Below, piece after piece: positions 63,999-64,000 of a stretch of DNA of 64,000 bases (positions are counted from its first letter, which is position 1; each line of letters begins with the position of its first letter). A model generated the notes under the pieces. That model saw only the letters and a list, made by a program, of their open reading frames with translations. It did not search any database and was not told the DNA's origin. The stretch is from Pseudobdellovibrionaceae bacterium (lineage in GTDB: Bacteria > Bdellovibrionota > Bdellovibrionia > Bdellovibrionales > Bdellovibrionaceae): contig JAOASS010000019.1 in the NCBI GenBank assembly GCA_030158485.1, positions 44,658 to 108,657 of the forward strand, given 5' to 3'. Both the position numbers and the translations under genes were made by a program.

Positions 63999-64000
63999 TT

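Overview
The window is a 64 kb stretch of AT-rich, densely coded chromosome from a Gram-negative bacterium. Lol-like exporters, a TonB-like protein, lipoproteins, beta-barrel-like proteins, RseP and a two-membrane divisome set the envelope type. The mix of genes fits the Bdellovibrionales (Bdellovibrio, Pseudobdellovibrio and relatives): many secreted proteins without known families, tandem ArsA/Get3-like ATPases, a proteobacterial GshA, an AmgK/MurU-type pair, a PocR-type sigma-54 activator and a CFI-box protein. This placement rests on recognising families by eye, not on a database search. I saw no insertion sequence, prophage, CRISPR array or rRNA.

Layout. 1-5640 (minus): the operon rpsB-tsf-pyrH-frr-uppS-cdsA-rseP, with rseP cut by the window edge. 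5.7-15.5 kb: a small secreted protein, an FAD protein, a CFI-box protein, priA, a secreted protein, galU, a large lipoprotein, a barrel-like protein, a 42-residue basic protein and a TonB-like protein. 15.7-19.7 kb (plus): an ABC exporter operon of one ATPase, two FtsX-like permeases and a LolA-like protein between them. 19.7-22.5 kb (minus): three compact genes, one with an HHxxxDG condensation motif and at least one GNAT-like. 22.7-31.5 kb: nagZ, secreted proteins, a TadG-like block of three genes, and a murU/amgK-like pair. 31.6-41.7 kb (minus): a degenerate regulator, a PocR-sigma-54 activator, and PBP1A-uvrA-msbA-like, linked by stop/start overlaps. 41.9-44.7 kb: a coiled-coil secreted protein, a nucleotidyltransferase/ribbon-helix-helix fusion and a 94-residue protein. 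44.7-48.6 kb: ftsE-ftsX-envC-ctpA. 48.7-57.1 kb: tig, tandem ArsA-like ATPases, a lipoprotein, gshA and pepA. 57.2-64 kb: clpP-clpX-lon, a TPR/winged-helix regulator, a secreted protein and tRNA-Val.

How it works together. Much of the window concerns building, remodelling and recycling the envelope: undecaprenyl and phospholipid synthesis, PBP1A, FtsEX/EnvC with CtpA, NagZ with the AmgK/MurU-like pair, GalU and the Lol-like exporter. The rest is protein synthesis and quality control (S2, EF-Ts, RRF, trigger factor, ClpXP, Lon) and DNA maintenance (PriA, UvrA). The least explained parts are the acyltransferase-like trio, the TadG-like block, the nucleotidyltransferase/RHH fusion and the decayed GAF/AAA-like protein.
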